Shown: one piece after another, positions 7,504 through 16,637 of the stretch
Layout: every line of letters starts with the position of its first letter
How positions within the stretch are numbered: position 1 is the stretch's first letter
Source of the DNA: Exilispira sp964581895
GTDB lineage: Bacteria; Spirochaetota; JAAYUW01
Direction of reading: 5' to 3'
NCBI GenBank assembly: GCA_964581895.1
Contig: CAZOPR010000004.1
Span: forward strand, 124,001 to 188,000
Length of the DNA stretch: 64,000 bases
Notes under the pieces: model-generated
The model's input: the letters and a program-made list of their open reading frames with translations, nothing else
The model's database searches: none
Told to the model about the DNA's origin: nothing
Made by a program: the position numbers and the translations under genes

Positions 7504-8799
7504 ATGAAAAAATTAACAAGAGAAGAAAAGATAGAAATAATGAAAAAAATATTAAAAGAAGCAGATTCAACAGCAAACTTTGAAAAAGCCAAAAAGGAAT
7601 TTGAAAAAATATTAAAAAATACAGATGCTGATGAAATTGCAAGTATGGAACAAAGCTTAATATCTGAAGGGTACCAGGTCGAAAAAATACAAAATTTATG
7701 TGATTTACATGTTTCTGTTTTTGAATCATCTATTAAGAAACAAAGTGCTCCTCATAAAATAGCAGGACATCCCCTTCATACCTTTATAGCTGAAAATAAA
7801 GAATTAAAAAAGAAGTTGAAAAATTTAATAAGATTAATAGATAAATTGAAAAACACAAAAGATAAAAATAAAGATGAATTAATAAATACAATTAAAAAGG
7901 AATTTGATTCAATAAAAGAAATTGATAAACATTATCTTAGAAAAGAGAATCAGCTTTTTCCGTATCTTGAAAAAAAAGGATTTACAGGTCCTTCAAAAGT
8001 CATGTGGGCAAAAGACGATGAGATAAGAGAACAGATAAGGGAGATTTCCTCTTTTCTTAATAATAATTATAAATTTTTGGTCCAAGAGATTAAAAAACTA
8101 AATATGATGATAAAAAAACTAAAAACTGACATGTTGTCCATGATTTTCAAAGAGGAAAAAATATTATTTCCTGTAAGTGCAAGAAAGATAAGTGAAGAGG
8201 AGTGGTTAGAGATAAAAAATGGAGAAAGTCATATTGGTTATAGCTGGATTATACCTGGAAGTCTATGGGATGCATATGCTATAAAAAAGTTAAAACTAAA
8301 AAGTAAAAATATAGAAAGAAAAGAAGGACAATTTACAAAAAAAGGAGAAGGACTAAATTTAAATAATAAAGAAAAGTCTTATAGCTATAATTCTAATGAA
8401 AAAATCAAATTGGATACAGGATATTTAAATCTTGTTCAATTAAATTTTATGCTAAAAAACTTGCCAGTAGATATATCTTTTATTGATGAAAATGATAGGG
8501 TTTCCTATTATTCAGATAATAAAGAAAGGATTTTCCCAAGAAGCCCAGCAGTTATTGGAAGGGAAGTTCAAAATTGTCATCCTCAAAAGAGTCTGGATAA
8601 AGTAAATAAAATTATTGAATCTTTTAAGAAAGGAGAAAAAGACAGTTTTGATTTTTGGATAGATTTACATGGTAGATTTATTTACATCAGATACTTTGCT
8701 GTTAGAGATGAGAAAGGAAATTATTTAGGTACACTTGAAGTTTCTCAGGATATAACCAAGATAAGAGAGCTTGAAGGTGAAAAAAGGTTATTAGATTAA
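7504..8799 (+). CDS. DUF438 - hemerythrin - PAS sensor protein
   Basis: 431 residues. An N-terminal DUF438 domain (about 1-85, with SLISEGYQVEKIQNLCDLHVSVFE) is followed by a hemerythrin-like four-helix region (about 90-230) with HPLHTFIAEN, EIDKHYLRKENQLFPYLE and a later EEKILFPV, and by a C-terminal PAS domain (about 315-425) ending DITKIRELE. This architecture is common in anaerobes and binds a di-iron site and often haem in the PAS domain, suggesting O2 or NO sensing. It follows hcp by 36 bases with AAGGGGA at its start, so it is probably co-transcribed. A highly charged linker near 265-310 joins the parts. Confidence 0.88.
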   Translation: MKKLTREEKIEIMKKILKEADSTANFEKAKKEFEKILKNTDADEIASMEQSLISEGYQVEKIQNLCDLHVSVFESSIKKQSAPHKIAGHPLHTFIAENKELKKKLKNLIRLIDKLKNTKDKNKDELINTIKKEFDSIKEIDKHYLRKENQLFPYLEKKGFTGPSKVMWAKDDEIREQIREISSFLNNNYKFLVQEIKKLNMMIKKLKTDMLSMIFKEEKILFPVSARKISEEEWLEIKNGESHIGYSWIIPGSLWDAYAIKKLKLKSKNIERKEGQFTKKGEGLNLNNKEKSYSYNSNEKIKLDTGYLNLVQLNFMLKNLPVDISFIDENDRVSYYSDNKERIFPRSPAVIGREVQNCHPQKSLDKVNKIIESFKKGEKDSFDFWIDLHGRFIYIRYFAVRDEKGNYLGTLEVSQDITKIRELEGEKRLLD

Positions 8800-8861
8800 T
8801 AAAATTATTTTAATTAAATTTATTTTATTTCCTAAATTCTCTTTTATGCTAATTATTACTC

Positions 8862-10184
8862 ATGGGCAAATTCTTAAAAATCTATAGAGGTCTTTCAGGC
8901 GAGGTTTATAGATTAGCGATAGTTAGATTTGTTCTTTCAATGGGAAACTTTATTTACCCATTTATGACCCTATTTTTAGTTGAAAAGTTAGGGATAGAAC
9001 CTTCGATAGCATCTTTATTTTTTATAACATCCATTCTAATGTTTGTTCCATCTTCTATAATTTCAGGTAAAATATCAGATGATAAGGGAAGAAGGTTTGT
9101 ACTTTTATCTTCTTTTTTTATTTATATTATTATTATTTTTTCGATATTTTTTCTTTACCATTTTAATATATTACGAAATGTTATTATTGCTCTCTTATTG
9201 ATAGTAGCAAATCTTTTTTTGTCGATGACACAGGTGCCAATATCTGCAATAATTACAGATGTTACAGACCCTTCAAATAGAAACGAATCTTTTTCATTTG
9301 TTTATCTTGCGGCAAATGCTGGTTTTGCTTTTGGTCCCTTGATAGCTGGATTTCTTTTTGAGAAGTACACTTCGATGATATTTCTTGGAAATGCAATAGC
9401 AAGCCTTATTGGTTTTATTATCCTATATGGCATAAGAGAAACAAAACCAGTATATCTTGCAAATTCTGAAGATTCAATAAATAACCAAAATCCTTACAAA
9501 TCAATAGATATGAAACGTTTTGAAGATTCAATAAATAAAACAAACTCCTTAAAAAGCTCTGATAAGATTTCTGAAAAAAGTGAAGAATCTTCTGTAAAAA
9601 TTTATGATTCGGCTATTAAATTTATTTTTAAGGATAAAATTTTTCTTTTATTTATTCTTGCAACTATCTTTTACTCTTTCGCATATTCTCAAGCTGGTTT
9701 TACTCTTCCTATCTTTTTAACAAAAATTTTTAAAGAAAATGGTGCTAAAATTTATGGTATACTTCAATCAACAAATGCAGTAACAGTTATACTTTTGACA
9801 CCAGTAGTATCTTATCTTACAAAGAAAAAATCTGCTTTTTTAATGGTGGCTATTGCGGGTATTTTTTACGCCTTTGGTTTTGGATTATATGGTGTTTTTA
9901 AGATTTTTCCACTTTTGATTTTCACAACTGTTATCTGGAGCACTGGGGAGATAATTCAGGTTACACATCAAAATGTTTTTATAGCCAATAGAAGTCCTAT
10001 AAACCTAAGAGGGCAATTGAATGGAGCATTTCAGATTATAAGCGGAATCGGTTTTCTTTTAGGACCTCTTTTTTCTGGTTTTTTTCAGAAAAAGTTTGAA
10101 ATAGTTTTTATCTGGCCCTTTGTTTTTATAATCTGTTTGGCTGGTACATTGCAGTTGATTGTAAGTTACAAAAAAAATAATTAA
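8862..10184 (+). CDS. MFS family transporter with a repeat-containing central loop
   Basis: 440 residues with twelve predicted helices in two halves. The first half has the MFS loop signature GKISDDKGRR near residue 67, and NAGFAFGPLIAGFLFEKY near 150. The central cytoplasmic loop (about 197-255) is long, polar and contains two copies of the peptide EDSIN from an exact 18-base direct repeat 54 bases apart. The second half resumes with IKFIFKDKIFLLFILAT. The substrate is unknown; drug export is a common role for this subgroup. No ribosome binding site is obvious before the ATG at 8862. Confidence 0.8.
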   Translation: MGKFLKIYRGLSGEVYRLAIVRFVLSMGNFIYPFMTLFLVEKLGIEPSIASLFFITSILMFVPSSIISGKISDDKGRRFVLLSSFFIYIIIIFSIFFLYHFNILRNVIIALLLIVANLFLSMTQVPISAIITDVTDPSNRNESFSFVYLAANAGFAFGPLIAGFLFEKYTSMIFLGNAIASLIGFIILYGIRETKPVYLANSEDSINNQNPYKSIDMKRFEDSINKTNSLKSSDKISEKSEESSVKIYDSAIKFIFKDKIFLLFILATIFYSFAYSQAGFTLPIFLTKIFKENGAKIYGILQSTNAVTVILLTPVVSYLTKKKSAFLMVAIAGIFYAFGFGLYGVFKIFPLLIFTTVIWSTGEIIQVTHQNVFIANRSPINLRGQLNGAFQIISGIGFLLGPLFSGFFQKKFEIVFIWPFVFIICLAGTLQLIVSYKKNN

Positions 10185-10343
10185 ATATTTATTCTTAAAT
10201 GATTCTATTGCCTTATTAAAAACTTTTTGATATATTATTTATATATTATTACTAAAGGCTTAAGATACTATATAAAAAAAATAGAATTATTTTATAAATA
10301 TTAATATAATTTGAAAATTCAAAAATTGTAATAGGAGGAAAAT

Positions 10344-10805
10344 ATGGAAAAAGTATTAAAAGAAAATGATTTAGCCCCAAACTTTACTTTGCCTGATGAA
10401 AATGAACAGCAACATAGTTTGAGTGATTTTAAAGGTAAAACTGTTGTGCTTTATTTTTACCCTAAAGATGATACTCCTGGTTGCACCAAAGAAGCATGCA
10501 GTTTTAGAGACAATTTTTCAGAGATAACATCAAAAGGAGCCATAGTTATTGGTATTTCAAAAGATAGTCCAAAATCCCATGAAAAATTTAAAATAAAATA
10601 TAACCTTCCATTTCTTTTACTTGCAGATGAAAATGCCCAAGTTATAAAACTCTACAATTGTTGGGGCACAAAAAATATGTATGGTAAAATGATTGAAGGA
10701 ACTTTGAGAAAAACATTTATAATAGATAAAGATGGTAAAATAAAAAAGATTTTCGAAAAGGTAACTCCAGAAGGGCATGCTGAAGAGATTTTGAAGTTTA
10801 TTTAA
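10344..10805 (+). CDS. bcp: Thiol peroxidase of the AhpC/TSA family, Bcp (PrxQ)
   Basis: 153 residues, standard for thioredoxin-dependent peroxiredoxin Bcp, which reduces hydrogen peroxide and organic hydroperoxides in the cytoplasm. The motif YPKDDTPGCTKEACSFRD places the peroxidatic Cys at 47 and the resolving Cys at 52, the atypical two-Cys pattern. The C-terminal GTLRKTFIIDKDGKI is typical. AGGAGG precedes the ATG. It stands alone and adds to the oxidative stress capacity seen in the neighbouring redox genes. Confidence 0.93.
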   Translation: MEKVLKENDLAPNFTLPDENEQQHSLSDFKGKTVVLYFYPKDDTPGCTKEACSFRDNFSEITSKGAIVIGISKDSPKSHEKFKIKYNLPFLLLADENAQVIKLYNCWGTKNMYGKMIEGTLRKTFIIDKDGKIKKIFEKVTPEGHAEEILKFI

Positions 10806-10964
10806 ATTTTTGTTAAACCCCCCCTTTATTTATTTCAGAAAGGTTAAAATATTATAAGGTTACATCAGTAAAATCTTTCATATTTTTATAACTTAAGTTT
10901 TAAAAAAATATTGAGGTATTGATTTAATGTACATTGTTTTATTATATTTGTATATTTTAATAAT

Positions 10965-13040
10965 TCATCGTTGGGATATATAAAAATAATATTCATCTAT
11001 CATTATAAGTTTTCTATTATCTTCTGTTAATTTAAAATCTAAAAGTTTATCTCCAATATAACCTGGTAAATATGTTTTAGCCCAGCTTTTGCCTTCATCT
11101 ATTGAAGCATATAATATTGGGGGATATATCATGAATATCAGGGAATTATCATTTGAAAAAATTATTTTTTTTATTTGTAAATAACTATATTTTGAAAGTA
11201 TTGATGCATTGCTAAGGTTATTATAAAAACGATGTAAATAACCACTGGGTTCTGATAAAAATCCACCTGTTGAATAATGTTCGACAGCCAGCATTATTTT
11301 TCCATCTAAAGACATTGCAAAATTGCTAAATCCGTAATCCTTTTTATACCAGTTATTCCCATAATCATATGAATATATAATTTGGTAATCATCACAGATA
11401 ATAATCTTTGAGCCATCCTTACTCATTGAAAAATCTTTGATATCGTAAAAGCAATATTCTAAACTAAACTTTTTTTCAAAATTGTTACTATCATTATTAT
11501 TACAAACATAAAGATTATTTTCAGATGTTACAATAATAATATTTCCATCATATGATACACTACAATTACAAAAATCATCAATTATTGAATCTATTTTTGT
11601 CCATTGAACACCGCCATCTTTTGAAAAGTATATTAAATTTGATGCAATAGCAACAATTGTTAAGCCATTTTCTGAAACAGCAAGACCTGCTGCTTTATTA
11701 GATTCTGAAAATGAAACAGAACCAATCTTTTGCCAGCTAATACCTTTGTCTTTTGAAATATAAAGATTATAATCATTAATTAGAGCAAGAAGATTCAAAT
11801 CTGAACTAGCTGAAAAATAAGTAATATTATTAAAAATTGACTGTGAATAATCAATCCAGGTTTTACCAGCATCTTCTGTTTTATATATTGTATATTTTGC
11901 CCCTATAATTATTGCAGTATTTCCATCATCAGAAACTTTACCAAATTTATAAGTACTATTCCACCAACACTCATTATCATAAATTTGTGGCGGATAAAAA
12001 TTAATAATCGAGTTAAGATAATTATTTGAATAAAGAAGATAGTTTTTACTTTCTTTACCTGAAGCTAAAATTTTTGATCCATCAAACGAAGAATCAATTG
12101 AAATAAATTTTTGTCTTCCAAGTATATTAATAGAAGTCCATGAAGAAGCATAATCCTCTGATTTATATAGATATCCATCATCTTCTACAACATAAATATA
12201 CTGAGCAGAATTTGAAATAGAAATATCAGCAAGTTTATTAGATGGAGAGTTTTGAATCTCTATCCAGTTATTTCCAGAATCAGATGAGTAAATAATATTG
12301 CTATCTTCTGCTATAATATATATTTTAGTATTGTCCTCTGAAAAGACTGCCTTTTTCCATTTTCTATTTCCTAAAGTAGAAATCTTTTGCCAGGATTCAC
12401 CTAAATTATAAGAAATATAACAGGATCCATCTAATTTACCAGCAAGAAGAATGGATGCATCATGAGAGACTGCAACCATTGAATATTTTATATCTTCATC
12501 AATTCCAGAAACTTTATAAAATTTTGAATTTTTATAGATATTTAATATCTTTGAATAAGCAAACAATAGAATACTTCCATCATCAGAGCAATCAAAAACA
12601 GATAAATCTGGTTCGTAAATATCTGCTAATGACTCATCGAAGCTTTCTCCATAATCATTTGATTTATAAATAGAATAAGAATGTTGACTTTCTGCAATTG
12701 CATATACAGTTTTGCCATCAATCGAAATGCAAGCTTTTTGCACATCATGTAATTTCAGTTTATTCCAGTTATTTCCATCACTTGATTTATAAATATATCC
12801 ATTCATTATTACATAAAACAATTTACCATCTTTGCTCATCAATGAATCTGTAACATTTGTTGAATAATATGAGTTTGCAGGCAAATCTAAACGATCCCAA
12901 TTTTTACCTAAGTCAAGGTTGTAAGTTAAAAAATCACCTTCAATTGGTTCCGAAGGTTGAAAAATACAACCTGTAAAAAATAAAAAAAGTAAAAAGAAAA
13001 ATAAAAACAAATGAAAATACAAAATTATCTTTTTTTTCAT
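10965..13040 (-). CDS. Large BNR/Asp-box repeat lipoprotein (copy B)
   Basis: 691 residues. A signal peptide with a lipobox ends in LFFTGC, so the mature protein is lipid-anchored outside the cytoplasm. The rest is built from about ten Asp-box motifs of the type S-x-D-x-G-x-x-W (for example SSDGNNWNKL, SSDSGNNWIE, SKDKGISWQK, SKDGGVQWTK, SIDEGKSWAK) alternating with S-x-DG strands, as in sialidase/YCF48-like beta-propellers. Sialidase catalytic residues cannot be recognised, so binding or structural roles are more likely. It lies 18 bases after a paralogue with the same layout. The stop overlaps no other gene; the 3' flank is AT-rich. Confidence 0.75.
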   Translation of the reverse strand: MKKKIILYFHLFLFFFLLFLFFTGCIFQPSEPIEGDFLTYNLDLGKNWDRLDLPANSYYSTNVTDSLMSKDGKLFYVIMNGYIYKSSDGNNWNKLKLHDVQKACISIDGKTVYAIAESQHSYSIYKSNDYGESFDESLADIYEPDLSVFDCSDDGSILLFAYSKILNIYKNSKFYKVSGIDEDIKYSMVAVSHDASILLAGKLDGSCYISYNLGESWQKISTLGNRKWKKAVFSEDNTKIYIIAEDSNIIYSSDSGNNWIEIQNSPSNKLADISISNSAQYIYVVEDDGYLYKSEDYASSWTSINILGRQKFISIDSSFDGSKILASGKESKNYLLYSNNYLNSIINFYPPQIYDNECWWNSTYKFGKVSDDGNTAIIIGAKYTIYKTEDAGKTWIDYSQSIFNNITYFSASSDLNLLALINDYNLYISKDKGISWQKIGSVSFSESNKAAGLAVSENGLTIVAIASNLIYFSKDGGVQWTKIDSIIDDFCNCSVSYDGNIIIVTSENNLYVCNNNDSNNFEKKFSLEYCFYDIKDFSMSKDGSKIIICDDYQIIYSYDYGNNWYKKDYGFSNFAMSLDGKIMLAVEHYSTGGFLSEPSGYLHRFYNNLSNASILSKYSYLQIKKIIFSNDNSLIFMIYPPILYASIDEGKSWAKTYLPGYIGDKLLDFKLTEDNRKLIMIDEYYFYISQR

Positions 13041-13058
13041 AACATTTTACCATTTTTC

Positions 13059-15215
13059 TTAATTTGAATTACTTATATAGATTGCGCTACCTATTAAAAT
13101 TAGTTTTCTATTATCATTTGTTAAAAATAATTTATTATTTAAAATATTGCAATAATAAAACTCATCATCAATATTTAATTTGGTTCTTGCCCAGTTCTCG
13201 CCTTGATCTAATGATACATATATATAATTATCATTTAAGTATCTGTGTATTATAAATACTAAAGATTTATCGTTAGAAATTAAAAGTGAATAACAATTAA
13301 TAAGATCATAATTTGTAAAAATAGTGTGATTTTCGAAGAAATTATAAAAACGATGTATATATCCAGTATAAGGGCCAAATCCACTATTATCATAATATTC
13401 TACACCAATAAGTATCTGTCCATCTTTTGAGATCGCAGCGTTTTCGAGCCATTCAGCAGGATAAAATATCCAGTTTTCACCAGCATCTTTTGAAAAAATA
13501 ATTCTATTGGAATAAAATGAGGAATAAAGTACTATTATTTTTCCATCAGAAGAAATAAGACATTCTTCTTGAGATTTGTTGATATTTACTTTTTTAAAAA
13601 GATTTGTTTTTTCATTTGCAATAAATATATACTTATTTGCTAATATAACTATGGTATCTCCAAAGTCAGATACCCAGCATCGTTCTAGATCTTCATCGAA
13701 ATCAATTGGCTGCCAGCTATTACCAGAATCTCTTGATATTATAGCTTTGTATGAGGAAATAATCACTATTACATTTCCATCTGCTGACACACAAATATCT
13801 TTCCAATCACTTTTGACTATGCCTGAAATCTCAGTCCAGCTTTCTGCTTTATCCTTTGAAATAAAGATGGATTCATCATTGATTAAAGCAATCAAACCAA
13901 GATTATTACCTGAACTAACTTTTTTTATATCATAAAAATTTTCCTGTCTGCAGTTTTTCCAGCTATTTCCCTGATCTTCAGTTTTCATTATGTTGTAGCT
14001 TGGTGCAAAGAATATCATGGTTAAACCATCATCTGAAATAAAATTATATATATAATCTTTAAATGACTTGGTATCGGTAAAGTAGCAACAAGTGGCTGAA
14101 TTTAAAAAATTATCTGATCTGAACAAACCTGAATAATCGAAATTAAAAGGAAAGCTAACCAATACTTTTGAACCATCAGAAGAACATCTAATGTTAGTGA
14201 AGTTTTTTTTGCCAAAGATAGTTATCTGCTGCCAGCTTTCACCAGAATCTGTTGATTTATATATATAACCACTATTACTTGCAACATAAATAACTTTTCC
14301 ATCATCAGAAGTATCGACAGATCTCCATTGAGAAAATCTAATTTTATCTTCATATTTCCAGCTATTTCCATAATCTTTAGAATAAATTATATAGTTATTG
14401 GTTGAAGCTATATAAATATTTGAGAAATTATCTGAAACACTAAAATCTCTTATCGAAGAAATACTACTTGTTTCATAAGATTTTGTAAAATTATTACCAT
14501 AATCACTAGATATATATAAAGAATTTTCATTATTAAAAATAATATATTGACCATCATCTGAAATTTTTATTGAATCAATTGAAGATAAATCAAGTGAAGA
14601 AGGGAAATTATAAGTACAATTATTAAAATTATCACCATAATCATATGATATATAAAAGCTAATTTTATAACTACTAGTATTTTCATCATAAATTTTATTT
14701 TTCCATAAAACAATTTTACCATTAGGGGAACAATAAACCCTATCATCAAAATTAGCATTTTCACTTATAATCTGAAAGCTTTTCCCTTTATCAGTTGATT
14801 TTGCAAGATAGTAGCCAGAATTAGATTTAAAGTAAAAAAAGTAAAATGTAGATCCATCCGAAGAAAAAGATATACCTGGTTCATCTATTGATCCGTTTAA
14901 ATTAAAACCATTTGATGGGTTTATTAAACATTTTTGCCAGCTATTCCCATAATCTTCTGTTATAAATATGAAATAATTTAAACTATAAGATCCTTCAGTA
15001 CCAAAAGCATACATGGTCTTACCATCATCAGAAACAAATATATAAAAAATATCTTCGAAACTAATATAAGAATCGTAGGAAGGAAGCTCTATCTTCTCCC
15101 AGTTTTTACCAAGTTCCGTTGGATAAAAAATATCTTCGAATAGAATACAACTTGAAAAATTAAATAAAAAAATGATGCATATAAGAAAAAAAACAAATAT
15201 ATTTATCTTTTTCAT
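13059..15215 (-). CDS. Large BNR/Asp-box repeat lipoprotein (copy A)
   Basis: About 718 residues when started at the ATG at 15215, where the signal peptide begins MKKINIFVFF and ends with the lipobox FNFSSC. A longer frame from a TTG at 15254 lacks a ribosome site and would add a spurious leader. About eleven Asp-box motifs (TEDYGNSWQK, SKDYGNSWKY, STDSGESWQQ, TEDQGNSWKN, SRDSGNSWQP, SLDQGENWAR) indicate one or two beta-propellers. It is a tandem paralogue of the next gene, with identical opening (LGKNW then a D-x-L/PSY region) and a shared ending (YIHRFYN then a last Asp box). Likely a surface protein; ligand unknown. Confidence 0.75.
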   Translation of the reverse strand: MKKINIFVFFLICIIFLFNFSSCILFEDIFYPTELGKNWEKIELPSYDSYISFEDIFYIFVSDDGKTMYAFGTEGSYSLNYFIFITEDYGNSWQKCLINPSNGFNLNGSIDEPGISFSSDGSTFYFFYFKSNSGYYLAKSTDKGKSFQIISENANFDDRVYCSPNGKIVLWKNKIYDENTSSYKISFYISYDYGDNFNNCTYNFPSSLDLSSIDSIKISDDGQYIIFNNENSLYISSDYGNNFTKSYETSSISSIRDFSVSDNFSNIYIASTNNYIIYSKDYGNSWKYEDKIRFSQWRSVDTSDDGKVIYVASNSGYIYKSTDSGESWQQITIFGKKNFTNIRCSSDGSKVLVSFPFNFDYSGLFRSDNFLNSATCCYFTDTKSFKDYIYNFISDDGLTMIFFAPSYNIMKTEDQGNSWKNCRQENFYDIKKVSSGNNLGLIALINDESIFISKDKAESWTEISGIVKSDWKDICVSADGNVIVIISSYKAIISRDSGNSWQPIDFDEDLERCWVSDFGDTIVILANKYIFIANEKTNLFKKVNINKSQEECLISSDGKIIVLYSSFYSNRIIFSKDAGENWIFYPAEWLENAAISKDGQILIGVEYYDNSGFGPYTGYIHRFYNFFENHTIFTNYDLINCYSLLISNDKSLVFIIHRYLNDNYIYVSLDQGENWARTKLNIDDEFYYCNILNNKLFLTNDNRKLILIGSAIYISNSN

Positions 15216-15396
15216 AACTATTTTAATTGTTAGCACAAAATTTAATAATTTCAAAATGAAAAATAAATTTAATTAAAATTAAAATTTTTAAACTAATTTT
15301 TATGATCTTCTTCAATTGATATATATGTGATAGGGGGAGGGTGCTTTTTGAATAATTTTCTTGTTTCAGATTTTAATTTCCTGAAAGTTTTTTATT

Positions 15397-15903
15397 TCAC
15401 AAAAATTTTTTAATATATTGCTCACATTCTCCAACATTTAAGCCTTTTGTCTGGATTAATCCTTTTTTTATAACATCTATATATGAATCTGAAGGTGGAT
15501 TTTTTTCTTTTTCAAATTCAGCTGGTCCTGTAAAGGTGATAATATCAAGCTTATCTTTCTTCCCAAGGTTTAAAATCTGATTATACCAATCTCCTTCCTG
15601 TCTTTGAATATCATCAAATTGTTCAAATGTAATCTTCCATAAGCGAACAAGTGTGTAGTAATAAGGATCAGATTCTTCTTTTAATGAAAGAAATGCGACA
15701 CCACCACCCCATATTGCAGAGCTTTTAGCAAAATAAAGTCTGTGAGGTACCATCATACTGCCATAATCTTCAGGTTCGGTTTTATCCTTGCAGCCAATAT
15801 ATTTTTTGCCATTAAATTCTGTACCTTTAATGTATGCATAAAATCTTTCTAAAAGAAGATTTGAACCATAAGCAGCATAAAGAATATGTTTGTTAGATTT
15901 CAT
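15397..15903 (-). CDS. Gamma-glutamylcyclotransferase-like protein
   Basis: 168 residues. The N-terminal ILYAAYGSNLLLERF carries the YGSN substrate-loop motif of the GGCT/AIG2-like fold, and the following RLYFAKSSAIWGGGVAFL matches the next strands with the usual W-G-G-G-V-A run. LWKITFEQFDDIQRQEG holds the conserved acidic region. GGCT enzymes release 5-oxoproline from gamma-glutamyl compounds, but bacterial members of this size are mostly uncharacterised. A single gene in its own transcription unit; start ATG at 15903. Confidence 0.65.
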   Translation of the reverse strand: MKSNKHILYAAYGSNLLLERFYAYIKGTEFNGKKYIGCKDKTEPEDYGSMMVPHRLYFAKSSAIWGGGVAFLSLKEESDPYYYTLVRLWKITFEQFDDIQRQEGDWYNQILNLGKKDKLDIITFTGPAEFEKEKNPPSDSYIDVIKKGLIQTKGLNVGECEQYIKKFL

Positions 15904-16035
15904 ATTAAAAATACTCCGACAAGTAGTTTCCTAAAATTATTTTAATATAAAAAAGAAATTATACAATCCTAAATTAAATCTGTTTTTAAGCAAAAAAGAA
16001 GAATTTTTAACTAAATTTTAAGAAATTTTAGCTTT

Positions 16036-16449
16036 TTAATACTTTTGATTTTTCTGTTTTGATAGAAAATCAATGATCTTTTTATCTGATAACATAATAT
16101 GAAAACTGATCCATGAGTATAAAAAGTCAGTTGTTTCTGAAGTTATAAGATAATAGTTGGATTTATATTCTTTTATATATTTATAAACTATCTTGCGAAA
16201 TTTTTTATGCTCTTCCGAATGTGTTTGAATATCAGGGTAATTAATATTCTTCATAAGTTTTTCTTCACTATTAAAATGATAGTAAGCATATTTTTTAAGT
16301 TTTAATAGTAATTCAAAGATAATTTCACTAGCTCTTCCTTCTAGTAAAGCATTCATTAAATCATCAAACATTGAAAGAAGAAGTCTATGCTGATCATCTA
16401 TTTTTTTATAACCAGTTAAAAGAGAGCGAGGCAAGTCAAAATATTTCAT
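16036..16449 (-). CDS. Bacteriohemerythrin
   Basis: 137 residues forming a four-helix bundle with the di-iron ligand order expected for bacteriohemerythrins: DDQHRLLL near residue 20, a YAYYHFNSEEKLM block near 54-63 supplying His and Glu, HSEEHKKF near 73-78 and a C-terminal WISFHIMLSDKKI with His and Asp. These cytosolic proteins carry or sense O2, or protect anaerobes from it. It faces the divergently transcribed YfcC-type gene across 188 bases. With the DUF438 protein this is the second hemerythrin in the window. Confidence 0.9.
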   Translation of the reverse strand: MKYFDLPRSLLTGYKKIDDQHRLLLSMFDDLMNALLEGRASEIIFELLLKLKKYAYYHFNSEEKLMKNINYPDIQTHSEEHKKFRKIVYKYIKEYKSNYYLITSETTDFLYSWISFHIMLSDKKIIDFLSKQKNQKY

Positions 16450-16540
16450 AATTTTTCAATAATTCAATAATAACAATAAGACTAAATTATTTATAAAATT
16501 AAAAAATTAAAAATCAAATAATATTTAGTTTTTACTAATC

Positions 16541-16570
16541 AAACCCAGTTGAGATTTAACTAGGGTTTTT
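16541..16570. promoter_or_regulatory. Hairpin with T-run in the divergent intergenic region
   Basis: AAACCCAGTT, a seven-base loop, then AACT-A-GGGTTTTT form a ten-pair stem with one bulged A, followed by T residues in the plus direction. It lies 68 bases upstream of the YfcC-type gene and downstream of no plus-strand gene, so it could be a leader attenuator rather than an ordinary terminator. The structure is visible; the role is inferred. Confidence 0.35.
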
Positions 16571-16637
16571 GCAAAAAGCTAATTTTATGTTAAAATTGAA
16601 TTAATGAAATCAAAATAATTTTATAAAGGAAAGATTT

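Noticed and set aside
10816..10827. C-run near the end of bcp as a phase-variable tract
   Set aside because: Seven C residues lie outside any gene, between convergent units, so slippage would change no reading frame.
13576..13935. 119-residue frame antisense to the BNR lipoprotein
   Set aside because: It lies fully inside the strongly supported opposite-strand gene and has no ribosome site or family pattern.
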